From contig NZ_JAFIBU010000001.1 in NCBI RefSeq assembly GCF_017833255.1, positions 2,046,001-2,110,000 of the forward strand: DNA of 64,000 bases, read 5' to 3'. A program made the translations under genes and the position numbers. Under the pieces are notes generated by a model. It searched no databases, was not told where the DNA came from, and was given only the letters and a program-made list of their open reading frames with translations. Of the stretch, positions 1 through 7,872 are shown one piece after another. Position 1 is the stretch's first letter. Each line of letters opens with the position of its first letter. Source of the stretch: Paenibacillus sp. PvR098 (GTDB taxonomy: Bacteria > Bacillota > Bacilli > Paenibacillales > NBRC-103111).

Positions 1-700
1 GATTAAATTTAAATTCATAGGCCAACCGGGCCAGAGCCTGCCTGTCGGCAGCACCCTGCGGGCTAAACCGCAGCGTTCCGTCCCCATTGTCGATCCCCTG
101 AAGGAACCCGATTTTGAATGCCAGTGAAACATGAGCCTTCGCCCAATCGGAGATTTGCCCGAAATCGGATAAAGCAGCATCCGGGGTCAGCTTCAATGCC
201 AGTTCTTCCAGCTTCATCGCTCGGACAAAAAATACAGCTAACTGCTCTCTCGTCACGGGACTGTCCGGAGAGAAAGTGGTTGGTGACGTGCCGTCCGTAA
301 TGCCTGTTTGTAACAGCGCTCCGACATATCCTTCAAACCAGGAATGGGCGGGTACATCAGTGAACGGACTGGCTGCAGCCGCGTCTTCTTCCAGCCCTAA
401 GGCAAGGACCAAAACCTTGGCAAGCTGCGCACGAGTCATCGCCTCGCGGGGTTGGAAGGTTCCGTCTTCGTAACCCCCCAGGATTCCCGCGTTAACTAAA
501 GCTTCAATTTCCTCCACAGCATAAGAATCGGCTATATCCTTGAATGGAGGCGGAGTACTGGCAGCAGCTCCCGCATTCGAACCGGGATTGACAGGCTCCG
601 CAGCATTTGCCGTTCCTGCACTGAATAATGAAAATAACATCGAAACCATTAAAAGTATGGTTACATAATAACGCACAGTTCTAGTATGCATCGAATACAA
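1..700 (-). CDS. S-layer homology (SLH) domain protein, 3' part outside the window
   Basis: Cell-surface protein anchored through SLH domains, which in this family bind pyruvylated secondary cell-wall polymer. The visible part has a signal peptide ending near TANA-AE and three SLH repeats: one ending YEDGTFQP..MTRAQLAKVL, a second with TREQLAVFF, and a third with DRQALARLAY just before the window edge. The start is taken as TTG at 700 because GGAGG lies 8 nt upstream; an in-frame ATG at 691 is the alternative but is too far from the ribosome site. It lies directly downstream of a paralogous SLH gene in the same orientation, so the two look like a tandem duplication. The C-terminal part and its function are not visible. 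Confidence 0.85.
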   Translation of the reverse strand, partial: MYSMHTRTVRYYVTILLMVSMLFSLFSAGTANAAEPVNPGSNAGAAASTPPPFKDIADSYAVEEIEALVNAGILGGYEDGTFQPREAMTRAQLAKVLVLALGLEEDAAAASPFTDVPAHSWFEGYVGALLQTGITDGTSPTTFSPDSPVTREQLAVFFVRAMKLEELALKLTPDAALSDFGQISDWAKAHVSLAFKIGFLQGIDNGDGTLRFSPQGAADRQALARLAYEFKFN

Positions 701-754
701 GCACCATTCCTCCACTCTCTTCTTGAAATTTCACGCCTGTTTACAATTGAATCA

Positions 755-2209
755 TTACGGATTTAAAACGAGCCTAGCTTGTGTCGTCTCTCCGGATTGA
801 AGAGTGATCGTAGCCTGAATACTCATCGTCCCTCCCTCCGCGAATGATCTTAGTGTGCGGATCATAACGCCGTCACCCTGTGCATCCAATCCTCCCAGAA
901 GGTCGCTAACCGACATATGAGCTGTACCATGATTGAAGACAACACTCTTCGTCATCCCCATCGCAGTAACGAAGATGGTTTGAACCTCAGGGGAGGCCTG
1001 AATGTTAAAGCCGGTTAATCGAAGCGTGTCATCCATTGCACCCGGTATCGTAAATGAAATAACATGGTCTTCCCCCACCTCGGCGGCAATACTCTGTCCG
1101 CCAATCATCGCGGATGCGGATTGAATCCACGGTCCGGATTCGGGTGTAGGTGATGGCACAGCTTCCAGCTCGGAGATTTTGTTCTCCGCAGCGATCAAAA
1201 GGTTCAGGTTGGTGATATCCGAATCGGCTGCGCCTTTGGCTTTTGCCGCATCTACCTTGCCCCGCGCCTCTGTTACCGCCTGCTTATGCTGCAGAGTTAA
1301 TTGGTCCGCGGAAGGCAACGACTGAATAGCATCGATCGCCGCTTGAAACTCTTGGGTCGGCCGCGCTTCGGTTACGGGTGCCGGAGCTCCGCCACCTCCA
1401 CCTCCACCTCCACCTCCCCCTGCACCCGGCGATGGCTGAGGTCCTCCCGCATCAGGTGTCTGATTCTTTTCCGGCACGGATGGTTCAGCTCCTGGAGCCT
1501 GCCCCGGTTCGGCAGTACCGGCATGCTCATTCACAATTCGGTTTGCTGCCTCTCTATATTGATCTCGATTGAAATTGAATTGATAGGCCAGACTGGCCAG
1601 CGCTTGTCTTTGAGCGCTTTCCCCAGGTGCAAAGCTCAACGTCCCGTCTACATTAGCGATGCCCTGGATAAAGCCCATTTGATAGGCTAGAGCTACATAA
1701 GGTCTCGCCCAAACGGACACCTGCTCACCATCCGTAAAGGGGATTTCCAGCGCGGCCTTGACGGCCTGCTCTTCCAATCCATACGCACGTATGAAAAAAA
1801 CGGCCAATTGCTCTCTTGTCACCGTATCATTCGGAGAGAAGGTGGACGATGAAGTCCCTGCGGTAATCCCCGACTTTACCAATGCCCCAACGCAGCCTCT
1901 ATACCATGCATCCTCCGGCACATCTTCAAATGCCGCAGCCGCCTCCGGCTCCTCGGCAATTTGTAATGAAAGAACCAGGATTTTGGCAAGATCCGCGCGG
2001 GTTATGGCTTGGGCAGGCCGGAAGGTTCCATCTTCATAACCGCTGATGATCCCCGCTTCTACCAGCTGAATGATTTCCGTTTGGGCATAGGAATCATTCA
2101 AATCACTTAATGTTACCTTTGCGCTTGCTTCGTTAGCTGTTACCATACCTAATAGAGCAGACATCATCACGACACGCTTCCACAACCGTTTTCCATTCCC
2201 CAACATCAT
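755..2209 (-). CDS. SLH domain surface protein with poly-glycine linker
   Basis: Secreted S-layer-type protein of 484 residues. A signal peptide (about residues 1-30) is followed by three SLH repeats (about 31-75, 91-135 and 157-205; motifs YEDGTFRP, TREQLAVFF, RQALASLAY). A Pro/Gly linker follows with a run of about 12 glycines, then a helical segment resembling FIVAR-type repeats (about 295-350) and a C-terminal beta-rich domain. The poly-Gly tract is encoded by a CCACCT hexamer repeat (1391-1420) that could vary in length. The ribosome site GGAGGAG precedes two consecutive ATGs (2209, 2206). A GATAC-N5-GTATC palindrome lies 30 bp upstream of the start. Surface anchoring is well supported; the role of the C-terminal domain is unknown. 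Confidence 0.9.
   Translation of the reverse strand: MMLGNGKRLWKRVVMMSALLGMVTANEASAKVTLSDLNDSYAQTEIIQLVEAGIISGYEDGTFRPAQAITRADLAKILVLSLQIAEEPEAAAAFEDVPEDAWYRGCVGALVKSGITAGTSSSTFSPNDTVTREQLAVFFIRAYGLEEQAVKAALEIPFTDGEQVSVWARPYVALAYQMGFIQGIANVDGTLSFAPGESAQRQALASLAYQFNFNRDQYREAANRIVNEHAGTAEPGQAPGAEPSVPEKNQTPDAGGPQPSPGAGGGGGGGGGGGAPAPVTEARPTQEFQAAIDAIQSLPSADQLTLQHKQAVTEARGKVDAAKAKGAADSDITNLNLLIAAENKISELEAVPSPTPESGPWIQSASAMIGGQSIAAEVGEDHVISFTIPGAMDDTLRLTGFNIQASPEVQTIFVTAMGMTKSVVFNHGTAHMSVSDLLGGLDAQGDGVMIRTLRSFAEGGTMSIQATITLQSGETTQARLVLNP
1391..1420. repeat. CCACCT hexamer repeat coding for poly-Gly
   Basis: About five tandem copies of CCACCT on the plus strand encode the glycine run of the SLH protein on the minus strand. 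Such short in-frame repeats can change linker length by slippage. Confidence 0.7.
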
Positions 2210-2238
2210 GTTCTCCTCCGTATGCGGCTCATCTATAC

Positions 2239-2253
2239 GATACAGAGTGTATC
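2239..2253. promoter_or_regulatory. Palindromic operator GATAC-N5-GTATC upstream of the SLH gene
   Basis: The 15-bp palindrome GATACAGAGTGTATC lies 30 bp before the SLH gene start. A weak promoter can be drawn around it (TTTTGT, 16 bp, TATAGA on the minus strand), which would place the palindrome in the spacer, as in the capsule operon promoters. It matches the sites at 8390, 32889, 33165 and 33900. Confidence 0.6.
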
Positions 2254-2401
2254 ACAAAACCTGCAGTTTTTCCATCTTTTATTGCGAATTTCAAGAAATA
2301 TTTACAGATATTAAGGACCATGTCCCTGCAAACGTGATTGTTCCATTATATCCACACGTATCTCGGACGATTATTGACACAGTACGTATCATACAGATGA
2401 T

Positions 2402-2439
2402 AAAAAAAGATGCCGGAAAACCTATTCTCCGGCATCTTT
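2402..2439 (-). terminator. Terminator downstream of serC
   Basis: A hairpin with stem GATGCCGGA/TCCGGCATC is followed on the minus strand by a run of T, directly after the serC stop codon. Confidence 0.85.
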
Positions 2440-2453
2440 GGGTGATTTTGTTC

Positions 2454-3551
2454 TTATCCGTTGCGCTGCTGAAAATCAGCCATAAATTCGACTAATGCCT
2501 TACAAGCCTCATAAGGAACGGCATTGTAAGTCGAGGCACGAAGACCGCCGACGCTGCGGTGTCCCTTTAAGCCTACGAAGCCGTGCTGCTCCGATTCCTT
2601 AATGAACTGCTTTTCCAGCTCCTCGTCCTTCAGGCGGAAGGTGATGTTCATGATGGAGCGGCTTCCTGGATCAACGACGCCGTGGTAGAAACCGCCGCTA
2701 CCGTCAATCGCTTTGTAGATCAGGTCCGTCTTCTCCCGATTGCGCTTCTCCATAGCCGTCAGCCCGCCGTTTTCCTTGATCCACTTGAGCACCAGATTGA
2801 CCATGTATACCGAGTATACAGGAGGTGTGTTGTACAAGGAATCATTCTTCACATGGGTGTCATACCGCAGCATAGTCGGAATATTCTTCGGCGCATCCTG
2901 AAGCATGTCCTCTCTCAGAATGACAACCGTTACGCCGGATGGACCCAGATTTTTTTGAGCCCCTGCATAAATCATGGCGAATTTGGAAATATCTACAGGA
3001 CGACACAAAATATCGCTGGACATATCTCCGATGAGCGGAACACTTCCAGTATCCGGATATTGCTGATACTGCGTTCCCTCGATCGTTTCATTCGAAGTGA
3101 TGTGCAGGTAGGCCGTGTTGGACTCCAATGCTAACTGGCTTACGTCTGGAATACGGGTATACTTGTCCGCTTCCGAGGTGGCTACGATCTTCGTTTCGCC
3201 GAACAGCTTCGCTTCCTTGATCGCTTTATCTGCCCAAGATCCGGTATGAACGTAGCCGCCCACTTGACCGGCCTTCAAGAAATTCATCGGAATCGTAGCA
3301 AACTGGGTGCTCGCTCCGCCCTGCATGAACAACACCTTATAGCCGTCCGGGATAGCGAACAGTTCCTTGAGCAAGCTTTGAGTTTCAGCATTTAACTGTT
3401 CGTACTGAGAGCTGCGGTGAGAAATTTCCATAATGGACATACCGATTCCCTGGTATTCCACTAATTCTTCTTGCGCCTTCTGGAGCACTTCCAAAGGCAG
3501 CGCCGCCGGTCCCGCATTGAAATTGTATGCGCGCTTATTCACTGGTTTCAC
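2454..3551 (-). CDS. serC: Phosphoserine aminotransferase
   Basis: PLP-dependent class V aminotransferase that converts 3-phosphohydroxypyruvate and glutamate to O-phosphoserine and 2-oxoglutarate in serine biosynthesis (and acts in the pyridoxine route in some bacteria). The 365-residue product has the family's usual length. It shows the N-terminal YNFNAGPAALP signature, the GGASTQF phosphate-binding motif and the PLP-lysine region YAGAQKNLGPSGV. It is a single-gene unit with its own downstream terminator; its neighbours (an SLH protein gene and thpR) are unrelated. The start ATG at 3551 gives the expected N terminus. No riboswitch or T-box was recognised in the short upstream region. Confidence 0.97.
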   Translation of the reverse strand: MKPVNKRAYNFNAGPAALPLEVLQKAQEELVEYQGIGMSIMEISHRSSQYEQLNAETQSLLKELFAIPDGYKVLFMQGGASTQFATIPMNFLKAGQVGGYVHTGSWADKAIKEAKLFGETKIVATSEADKYTRIPDVSQLALESNTAYLHITSNETIEGTQYQQYPDTGSVPLIGDMSSDILCRPVDISKFAMIYAGAQKNLGPSGVTVVILREDMLQDAPKNIPTMLRYDTHVKNDSLYNTPPVYSVYMVNLVLKWIKENGGLTAMEKRNREKTDLIYKAIDGSGGFYHGVVDPGSRSIMNITFRLKDEELEKQFIKESEQHGFVGLKGHRSVGGLRASTYNAVPYEACKALVEFMADFQQRNG

Positions 3552-3700
3552 ACCTTCGCTTTTTCATAGGATATAGGCTATGATAGCAAAGTTCGTCACG
3601 CTTCATCAAGTATTTGTTTACAGGATTCATCAGATTGCCCTACTTTGCAAAGCCTAAGGCTATAAAGTTGTACAAATCGACAAAAAAGAGGTGCATTCCT

Positions 3701-4279
3701 ATGACCGAACCGAGATTATTTGTGGCCATCCCAATTCCTGAGGAAATACGCTCTGTGTTGAAGGAAGACATGGAGTCCATGAAGGAGCGATATTCCTTTC
3801 AGAAATGGGTTCATCCCCAAGATTTGCATGTCACATTGAAATTTTTGGGGGCCACCTCCCAAGCCACTCACCGCCTAATCGTGCAAAGCTTGTCCGATAT
3901 GATCGGAAGCTTCACTGCTTTTGACCTGCAGTTGGAAAGTTGGGGAGCATTCGGTCGTCCCGCTTCACCCAGCATTCTGTGGGCAGGGGTGGGCGGTGAC
4001 TTGACGCGCCTGTCCGCTTTGCAATCTAACGTCGAGCACGCCGCGGCCGAGGCAGGTTTCGAACGAGAGCATCGCCGTTACAGCCCTCATATTACCGTTG
4101 CCAGAAAATATAACGGCAAATCTGCATTTCAATTAGACCCCATCATAACCGGTTCCTTAAAACACACCGCTTCTCCACTTGCATGGCGAGTTCAACAGGT
4201 GGTATTGTACCAAAGTCATCTTCATCGGACTCCGATGTATGAGGCAGTCGAGCATTTTACGTTAACCAAAGATGAGTAA
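3701..4279 (+). CDS. thpR: RNA 2',3'-cyclic phosphodiesterase (2H family)
   Basis: Member of the 2H phosphoesterase/LigT family, which hydrolyses 2',3'-cyclic phosphates on RNA ends (historically called 2'-5' RNA ligase). The product of 192 residues carries both HxTx motifs: HVTL followed by KFLG, and HITV followed by ARK. The N terminus RLFVAIPIPEEIR is typical of the family. The start at 3701 is chosen over an upstream ATG at 3614 because AAAGAGGTG lies about 8 nt before it and homology begins there. It is transcribed divergently from serC and stands alone. The enzymatic class is secure; the physiological substrate is not known. Confidence 0.93.
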   Translation: MTEPRLFVAIPIPEEIRSVLKEDMESMKERYSFQKWVHPQDLHVTLKFLGATSQATHRLIVQSLSDMIGSFTAFDLQLESWGAFGRPASPSILWAGVGGDLTRLSALQSNVEHAAAEAGFEREHRRYSPHITVARKYNGKSAFQLDPIITGSLKHTASPLAWRVQQVVLYQSHLHRTPMYEAVEHFTLTKDE

Positions 4280-4282
4280 GAC

Positions 4283-4537
4283 CTACAAGGTGTTTAATTG
4301 TGCGCATTGAGGACATTGATAGATCGCCAGAATGGGAAGAGAAACAATTCTAACATTTTTATTCAATACCAAATGACAGGAGCCGCACACAAGATCAATC
4401 CCGTTATCCGCTCCTTCATAAAATGGACTCAAATCCATATTATGCTTCTGTAATATCGGGTAAGTAATCTTCTCTGGGGCTTCGACTAATGTCATCTTTC
4501 TTTCCTTTGGTACTTTTTTCATAAGTCTTGGCGGCAT
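4283..4537 (-). CDS. Small zinc-ribbon-like protein, 84 residues
   Basis: I do not recognise a named family. The protein has two cysteine clusters near the C terminus, CGSCH and CPQC, separated by about 25 residues, which suggests a zinc ribbon. The N terminus is basic (MPPRLMKKVPKERK). AGGAAGGT stands 8 nt before the ATG at 4537. It converges with thpR, with only 3 bp between the stop codons. No membrane segment or signal peptide is seen. A nucleic-acid or protein-binding role would fit the zinc ribbon but is only a guess. Confidence 0.7.
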   Translation of the reverse strand: MPPRLMKKVPKERKMTLVEAPEKITYPILQKHNMDLSPFYEGADNGIDLVCGSCHLVLNKNVRIVSLPILAIYQCPQCAQLNTL

Positions 4538-4909
4538 GTTACATCTACCTTCCTATTTGGATACAGATTGTAACATTATTTTAGCTAATTTAGTCGAAAC
4601 TTTCAATACATGAATACATATTTTAGCTTGAAAATGCGTAATGAATTGCTTAAAATTACATTGATAGCGGTGTTTTATAAGAAATGTCTCCACTCACAAT
4701 GAATGACACATTTCGTATCAAAAATGATGGGTCTACCCATTGAAGTTCTAACTCAGCTACGAATCCTATCATTAGATGCAAATCGTACACCGTGGAAGGC
4801 TTCAATGGGTATAACATAGAGTAATGTAGTTTTGAGGTTTGATCTGTGATTTCAAGCTACCGGTGGGCACACTTCATTGGATAAGCTGAGAAATGATCGA
4901 GGAGGGCGA
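4538..4909. other. Intergenic stretch without a recognisable gene
   Basis: No coding region could be supported here. The only structure seen is an 11-bp inverted repeat, ACCCATTGAAG at 4735-4745 and its complement at 4800-4810, with a 54-nt spacer and no T-run. Confidence 0.5.
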
Positions 4910-5041
4910 TTATGATTTGACTATGCGTCGACGCTTGAAGCCCCAGTATTTAATCCAAGTCTTACCTTCATCATCTTTAAAGAGTTTGATGCCAATCCAT
5001 TTGAGCGGAGTCCAGATTTCAATAAAGTGGACGTATGGCAT
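4910..5041 (-). CDS. Hypothetical small basic protein, 43 residues
   Basis: A short open frame starting MPYVHFIEIWTPLKWIG and ending with a basic tail (FKRRRIVKS). AAAGGCGGTG lies about 8 nt ahead of the ATG. The sequence is rich in Trp and Lys and has no cysteine or clear membrane span. It is not related to the two small WHK-type proteins nearby. It lies upstream of, and divergent from, the c-di-GMP riboswitch gene. Coding status rests on the ribosome site and plausible composition only. Confidence 0.45.
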   Translation of the reverse strand: MPYVHFIEIWTPLKWIGIKLFKDDEGKTWIKYWGFKRRRIVKS

Positions 5042-5192
5042 AAAAGACACCGCCTTTCACTCATGAGTTTAATGATCAACAGATTATTTAACTAAACTAT
5101 ACCAGAAGTTCTCATCTTATGATGTTAGATAAAGAAAACATTAGAAAATTACTCGCGGATAACTTAAACATAAACATGATATCAAATACTTG

Positions 5193-5222
5193 TTGTCGCA
5201 AAATGTAAATTAATGTTATGAT
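5193..5222 (+). promoter_or_regulatory. Predicted sigma-A promoter before the riboswitch
   Basis: TTGTCG, a 17-bp spacer and TTATGA lie about 30 bp before the riboswitch aptamer. The match to consensus is moderate. Confidence 0.4.
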
Positions 5223-5244
5223 ATTCATACAACCACCATCGTCA

Positions 5245-5345
5245 AATGATAAGTGGCAAAGCCATTGAAAAATGGTGACGCAAAGCTATAGGGGCTAATT
5301 TGGGCTATTCGCTTCAAAACGCCAGCCAGCTGCCGAAAAGTGGCC
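5245..5345 (+). ncRNA. Cyclic-di-GMP-I (GEMM) riboswitch
   Basis: The segment contains the GEMM-I hallmarks in order: GGCAAAGCC, the stem ATTGAAAAAT with a GAAA tetraloop, the strongly conserved GACGCAAAGC, and a 3' strand GCCAGCCAGCTGCCGA that resembles the tetraloop-receptor side in Firmicute examples. It sits 40 nt before a small gene. No intrinsic terminator is seen between aptamer and gene. Instead GGTTGG (5378-5383), next to the ribosome site, can pair with CCAGCC (5322-5327) in the aptamer, which would suit translational control. The aptamer call is family knowledge plus direct motif match; the mechanism is inference. Confidence 0.85.
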
Positions 5346-5387
5346 TACGTTCGATTGATGTGGATTAACGTGGAAGGGGTTGGAAAC

Positions 5388-5561
5388 ATGCAAAAAATAG
5401 TGGATCAGGATATACAGGAATTAGTGGGGTGCTTACATCTCCCGGAAAAGGAAATACTAGAAAGGTTTTCTTTTTCCCATGAAGGGGAGATTTTGTCCAA
5501 CGATAATGCGATTCAATTTCTTCATTTTTTAAAAACAGAATTGTCCAAAGAGTGCACCTGA
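5388..5561 (+). CDS. Hypothetical 57-residue protein under c-di-GMP riboswitch control
   Basis: A small acidic, mostly helical protein starting MQKIVDQDIQELVGCLHL and ending TELSKECT. I do not recognise its family; no membrane span or signal peptide is present. The start at 5388 is preferred over an in-frame ATG at 5340 because that ATG lies within the aptamer, while GAAGGGG lies 8 nt before 5388. The stop codon is inside the loop-side of its own terminator. Because the only gene downstream of the aptamer is this one, its product is probably tied to the motile/sessile or sporulation decisions that c-di-GMP controls. Confidence 0.7.
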   Translation: MQKIVDQDIQELVGCLHLPEKEILERFSFSHEGEILSNDNAIQFLHFLKTELSKECT

Positions 5562-5578
5562 TGGGTGCACTCTTTTAT
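5547..5578 (+). terminator. Terminator of the riboswitch-controlled gene
   Basis: Stem AGAGTGCACC/GGGTGCACTCT with TTTTATTTT following. It overlaps the stop codon of the small gene, so the transcript ends at once. Confidence 0.85.
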
Positions 5579-5622
5579 TTTCTCTTAGAAAAGCTATGTA
5601 GGCATGTTCATCAAAGAAGCGA

Positions 5623-5775
5623 TCAAGATTTGCGGAGGCTCTGCGGCGGGGAAGACTTCAGGTCCGATTCTACAAGATGATTTATAGGTTCTCCCACTAC
5701 CAGGTAAGGCAATCTTGTACCCAAATTTAAGGATACAAGTATTTTCTGAACGTCAATTTCAATTTTATTAGTCAT
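5623..5775 (-). CDS. Hypothetical 50-residue protein, second gene of a coupled pair
   Basis: An open frame beginning MTNKIEIDVQKILVSLNLG and ending SLRKS. Its ATG overlaps the TGA of the upstream gene (ATGA), the usual mark of translational coupling, and the upstream gene's end (GTTGAAAG) supplies only a weak ribosome site. I do not recognise a family. It has no membrane span. The overlap is the main evidence that it is expressed. Confidence 0.5.
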   Translation of the reverse strand: MTNKIEIDVQKILVSLNLGTRLPYLVVGEPINHLVESDLKSSPPQSLRKS

Positions 5776-5954
5776 CTTTCAACCACCCTGTTTGAAGGAT
5801 CTTCATAAACCGCCTGTTTAACACTCACTGTATTAGTTTGCTCGTAGCCGCCAGCCGCCGCAGCTTTATTCTCAAAGTGCTTTTTCCCCGAAACAATCAC
5901 TCCGACATTAGCCATGAACAATAGTGCAATGAAGGACCACTTTAAGTAGCTCAA
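5772..5954 (-). CDS. Hypothetical 60-residue membrane-anchored protein
   Basis: A single N-terminal hydrophobic segment (about residues 5-22, WSFIALLFMANVGVIVSG) is followed by a short polar tail ending EDPSNRVVER. This could be a membrane anchor or an uncleaved signal. GGAGGTAT precedes the ATG. The gene overlaps the next small gene by 4 nt. Small exported peptides of this shape can be signalling precursors in Bacillales, but nothing in the sequence proves that, and no receptor gene of the Rap/RNPP type lies next to it. Confidence 0.55.
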   Translation of the reverse strand: MSYLKWSFIALLFMANVGVIVSGKKHFENKAAAAGGYEQTNTVSVKQAVYEDPSNRVVER

Positions 5955-6180
5955 CTCAGTATACCTCCAGTATTTATATCTCCGAAGGTTACTTTACCAG
6001 TTTTCTACTAAAAAGTAACTCGAAGGTTGTCGGTAGATATAAAAGAATTCATAATGATAGCACCTTGGCAGTCAATGCATTTTTATGGTTCTTTTTTAAA
6101 ATATACTTTAGGTCTATAGAACTATATATAATTAGTGTTATACTACTTATAGACTATTTAACAAGGGGAGGCATTGAAAC

Positions 6181-6474
6181 ATGCTGCCTGAACTATCTTC
6201 AATGAATGCCGCGGAGTTATTACGTGAATTCATACTATTAAACAAAGTTCGAGAAAATATCGAACATTTGATCATATACAATTCCAATCTAGGTCCCTGC
6301 ATCGACAAAGTAGATAGAGATATCAAGCGCATAAAAGGGCAATTGTTCTATAAATACCATCAATTAAACAAGGTCGATCTACATTCCCTTGTTGATTATT
6401 CAGCACTGCAGAATCGGATGCTAAAATATATAGAACCTTCTTCAGAAGATAACCTAAAGGCTACCAATACATAA
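6181..6474 (+). CDS. Hypothetical helical protein, 97 residues
   Basis: The frame starts MLPELSSMNAAELLREFILLNKV and is rich in Leu, Glu and Lys, suggesting an all-helical soluble protein. A strong ribosome site (AAGGGGAGG) lies 9 nt before the ATG. An upstream AT-rich region could hold the promoter. There is no signal peptide, cysteine motif or recognised domain. It converges with a minus-strand small gene (6589-6744) and shares a bidirectional hairpin with it. The gene is probably real; the function is unknown. Confidence 0.6.
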   Translation: MLPELSSMNAAELLREFILLNKVRENIEHLIIYNSNLGPCIDKVDRDIKRIKGQLFYKYHQLNKVDLHSLVDYSALQNRMLKYIEPSSEDNLKATNT

Positions 6475-6532
6475 GGAACAAGTATTATCAGTATAGTATA
6501 TGGATATCATTGAATGCCGGACACAAGAAAAC

Positions 6533-6564
6533 AAGATCTTCAACCCTTATGGATGGAAGATCTT
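6533..6564. terminator. Convergent bidirectional terminator-like hairpin
   Basis: Stem AAGATCTTC/GAAGATCTT with a 14-nt loop lies between the 97-residue gene on the plus strand and the 51-residue gene on the minus strand. T-rich tracts follow on both strands but are short. Confidence 0.6.
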
Positions 6565-6588
6565 TTCATTGGTACACATTTTATTATT

Positions 6589-6744
6589 CTAGCGAATGTC
6601 ATGTGAAAGAATGCCCTTGTGATAAACAATCCTGTTCAAAAACTGCTGCTTCATATGCGGATCCATACAACTGTCATAAAGGACGCGGTGATATCCATAC
6701 CAAAACTTATGCCACACGTACTTTGCGGTTCTTTTAATATCCAT
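6589..6744 (-). CDS. Small protein of a WHK-type family, 51 residues (paralogue of 7873-8034)
   Basis: The frame begins MDIKRTAKYVWHKFWYGYHR and continues VLYDSCMD..MKQ..YH. It aligns without gaps to the 53-residue protein at 7873: KYxWHKxWxxYxxxLYxSCxD, then MKQ/LKQ and YH at matching spacing. GGAGGG lies 7 nt before the ATG at 6744, and a hairpin follows the stop. I do not know a named family with this pattern. A conserved Cys, two His and several Trp/Tyr suggest a compact fold or metal/ligand contact, which is inference. The antisense open frame at 6510-6737 is its shadow. Confidence 0.65.
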   Translation of the reverse strand: MDIKRTAKYVWHKFWYGYHRVLYDSCMDPHMKQQFLNRIVYHKGILSHDIR

Positions 6745-7011
6745 ACACATACCCTCCATTTATGGGAAAATGTGAGATAAGGCCGATACTAAAATGATTC
6801 GCAATGAACCATGGTTTTACTTCCGTCGCAGCTTAATGGTTACGCTTGGACTAAACCTATTTGTAAACAAACCATGTTTATGTATATGCCATGTTCGCCT
6901 ATCGTAGTATTCGTTGAAGATAATACTTATCGGATTCTAATTACGAAATAGGGTGTAATATCCTGTAAAAAGTGGTAAAATGGATGACAGTATTGGATTA
7001 AGGAGGGAACC

Positions 7012-7551
7012 ATGAAGAAAAAGATTTATGTATCACTTATCGCGGTCACCGTTCTAGCAGGTGCGGGATATGCCGGTTACAAATATACTATGAATCTAGC
7101 GGCGAAGAGCATTTCTAACATGCTGGCCAACGAAGATTTTTCTAATATTGCCCTCTCGGATTCCATACTAAGCTCTCCAGTTCAGGACAACACCATAACA
7201 CCAGCTGATCCAAGTACTAGTCCAAAGAGTCCAGCAGAGAAGACGGAAACATCAACGCAAGCACCTGAGGGATCCAGTACCGTAGCTGCTGCTTCCCCAA
7301 CTCCAGCTTCACAATCGACTCAGAAAAATAAATCCCAGGCAGGAACTGCCCAAAGCAATAAATTGGCCTTCAAAAGTAAAGAAGACGCCATCAAATTCGC
7401 CATGAGCCGCTTCTCAGCTTCTGAGATCAAACACCTTCAAGGAATGGTAAGCGGAGGGATCACGCAAGAGATCAAGCAGGAGTTAAAACGGATCGCTTTC
7501 TCCAAGTTCACTCGGGAGGAAATAGAAGCGGTACGCCGTGCGGTGCAGTAG
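7012..7551 (+). CDS. Hypothetical membrane-anchored protein with Ser/Thr/Pro-rich stalk
   Basis: A 179-residue protein. An N-terminal hydrophobic segment (about 5-22) acts as a signal anchor. It is followed by a low-complexity Ser/Thr/Pro/Ala region (about 55-120) and a C-terminal helical region (about 122-178) containing KSKEDAIKFAMSRFSASEIKHLQ. The architecture is that of an extracellular domain held on a stalk. AAGGAGGG lies close before the ATG, and a strong terminator follows. It lies between the two WHK-type small genes. No enzymatic motif is visible; the function is unknown. Confidence 0.75.
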   Translation: MKKKIYVSLIAVTVLAGAGYAGYKYTMNLAAKSISNMLANEDFSNIALSDSILSSPVQDNTITPADPSTSPKSPAEKTETSTQAPEGSSTVAAASPTPASQSTQKNKSQAGTAQSNKLAFKSKEDAIKFAMSRFSASEIKHLQGMVSGGITQEIKQELKRIAFSKFTREEIEAVRRAVQ

Positions 7552-7578
7552 AGAAGAACGGGGAATAATGAAATTTCG

Positions 7579-7606
7579 CAGCACCCATGTCGGGGTGCTT
7601 TTTTGA
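7579..7606 (+). terminator. Terminator
   Basis: Stem AGCACCC/GGGGTGCT with TTTTTT after it, 28 bp past the stop of the 179-residue gene. Confidence 0.85.
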
Positions 7607-7872
7607 TTCGTAAAAAAGTAAGAGCATAGCGTTTAAGGTTTTATACAAAACATTCAAGGACGATTCGATTTTTAGGACGCTTAAAGAGACACCTCTTCAT
7701 TGAAAACTGGTACCCATTACTTCGACAAACAGAGGTTGAAAACCTTCGTTGAATAGTTATTCCGCTGTAGTTTTTTTGATTTTTTGGCGGGCATTAATAA
7801 GGGTGCGCGTTTTGTGCTTAATAAGGAACTTATGATAAAATCATAACATGCGATAAATCGGGGGTTATACGC
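7607..7872. other. Intergenic stretch, no gene supported
   Basis: AT-rich sequence with no frame carrying a ribosome site. It probably holds the promoter of the following TTG-started small gene; TATGATAAAAT-like sequence lies near 7830-7843. Confidence 0.4.

Noticed and set aside
2374-2402. TTGACA-like plus-strand promoter with a half operator, resembling the capA promoter
   Set aside because: It points into the serC terminator and lacks the left half of the palindrome; may be chance.
6510-6737. Plus-strand frame of 75 residues with several Cys
   Set aside because: It is antisense to the 51-residue WHK-type gene, runs through a hairpin and has no ribosome site.
6874-6951. 25-residue plus-strand frame MFMYMPCSPIVVFVED..
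   Set aside because: No ribosome site and no sign of a domain; likely chance or decayed sequence.
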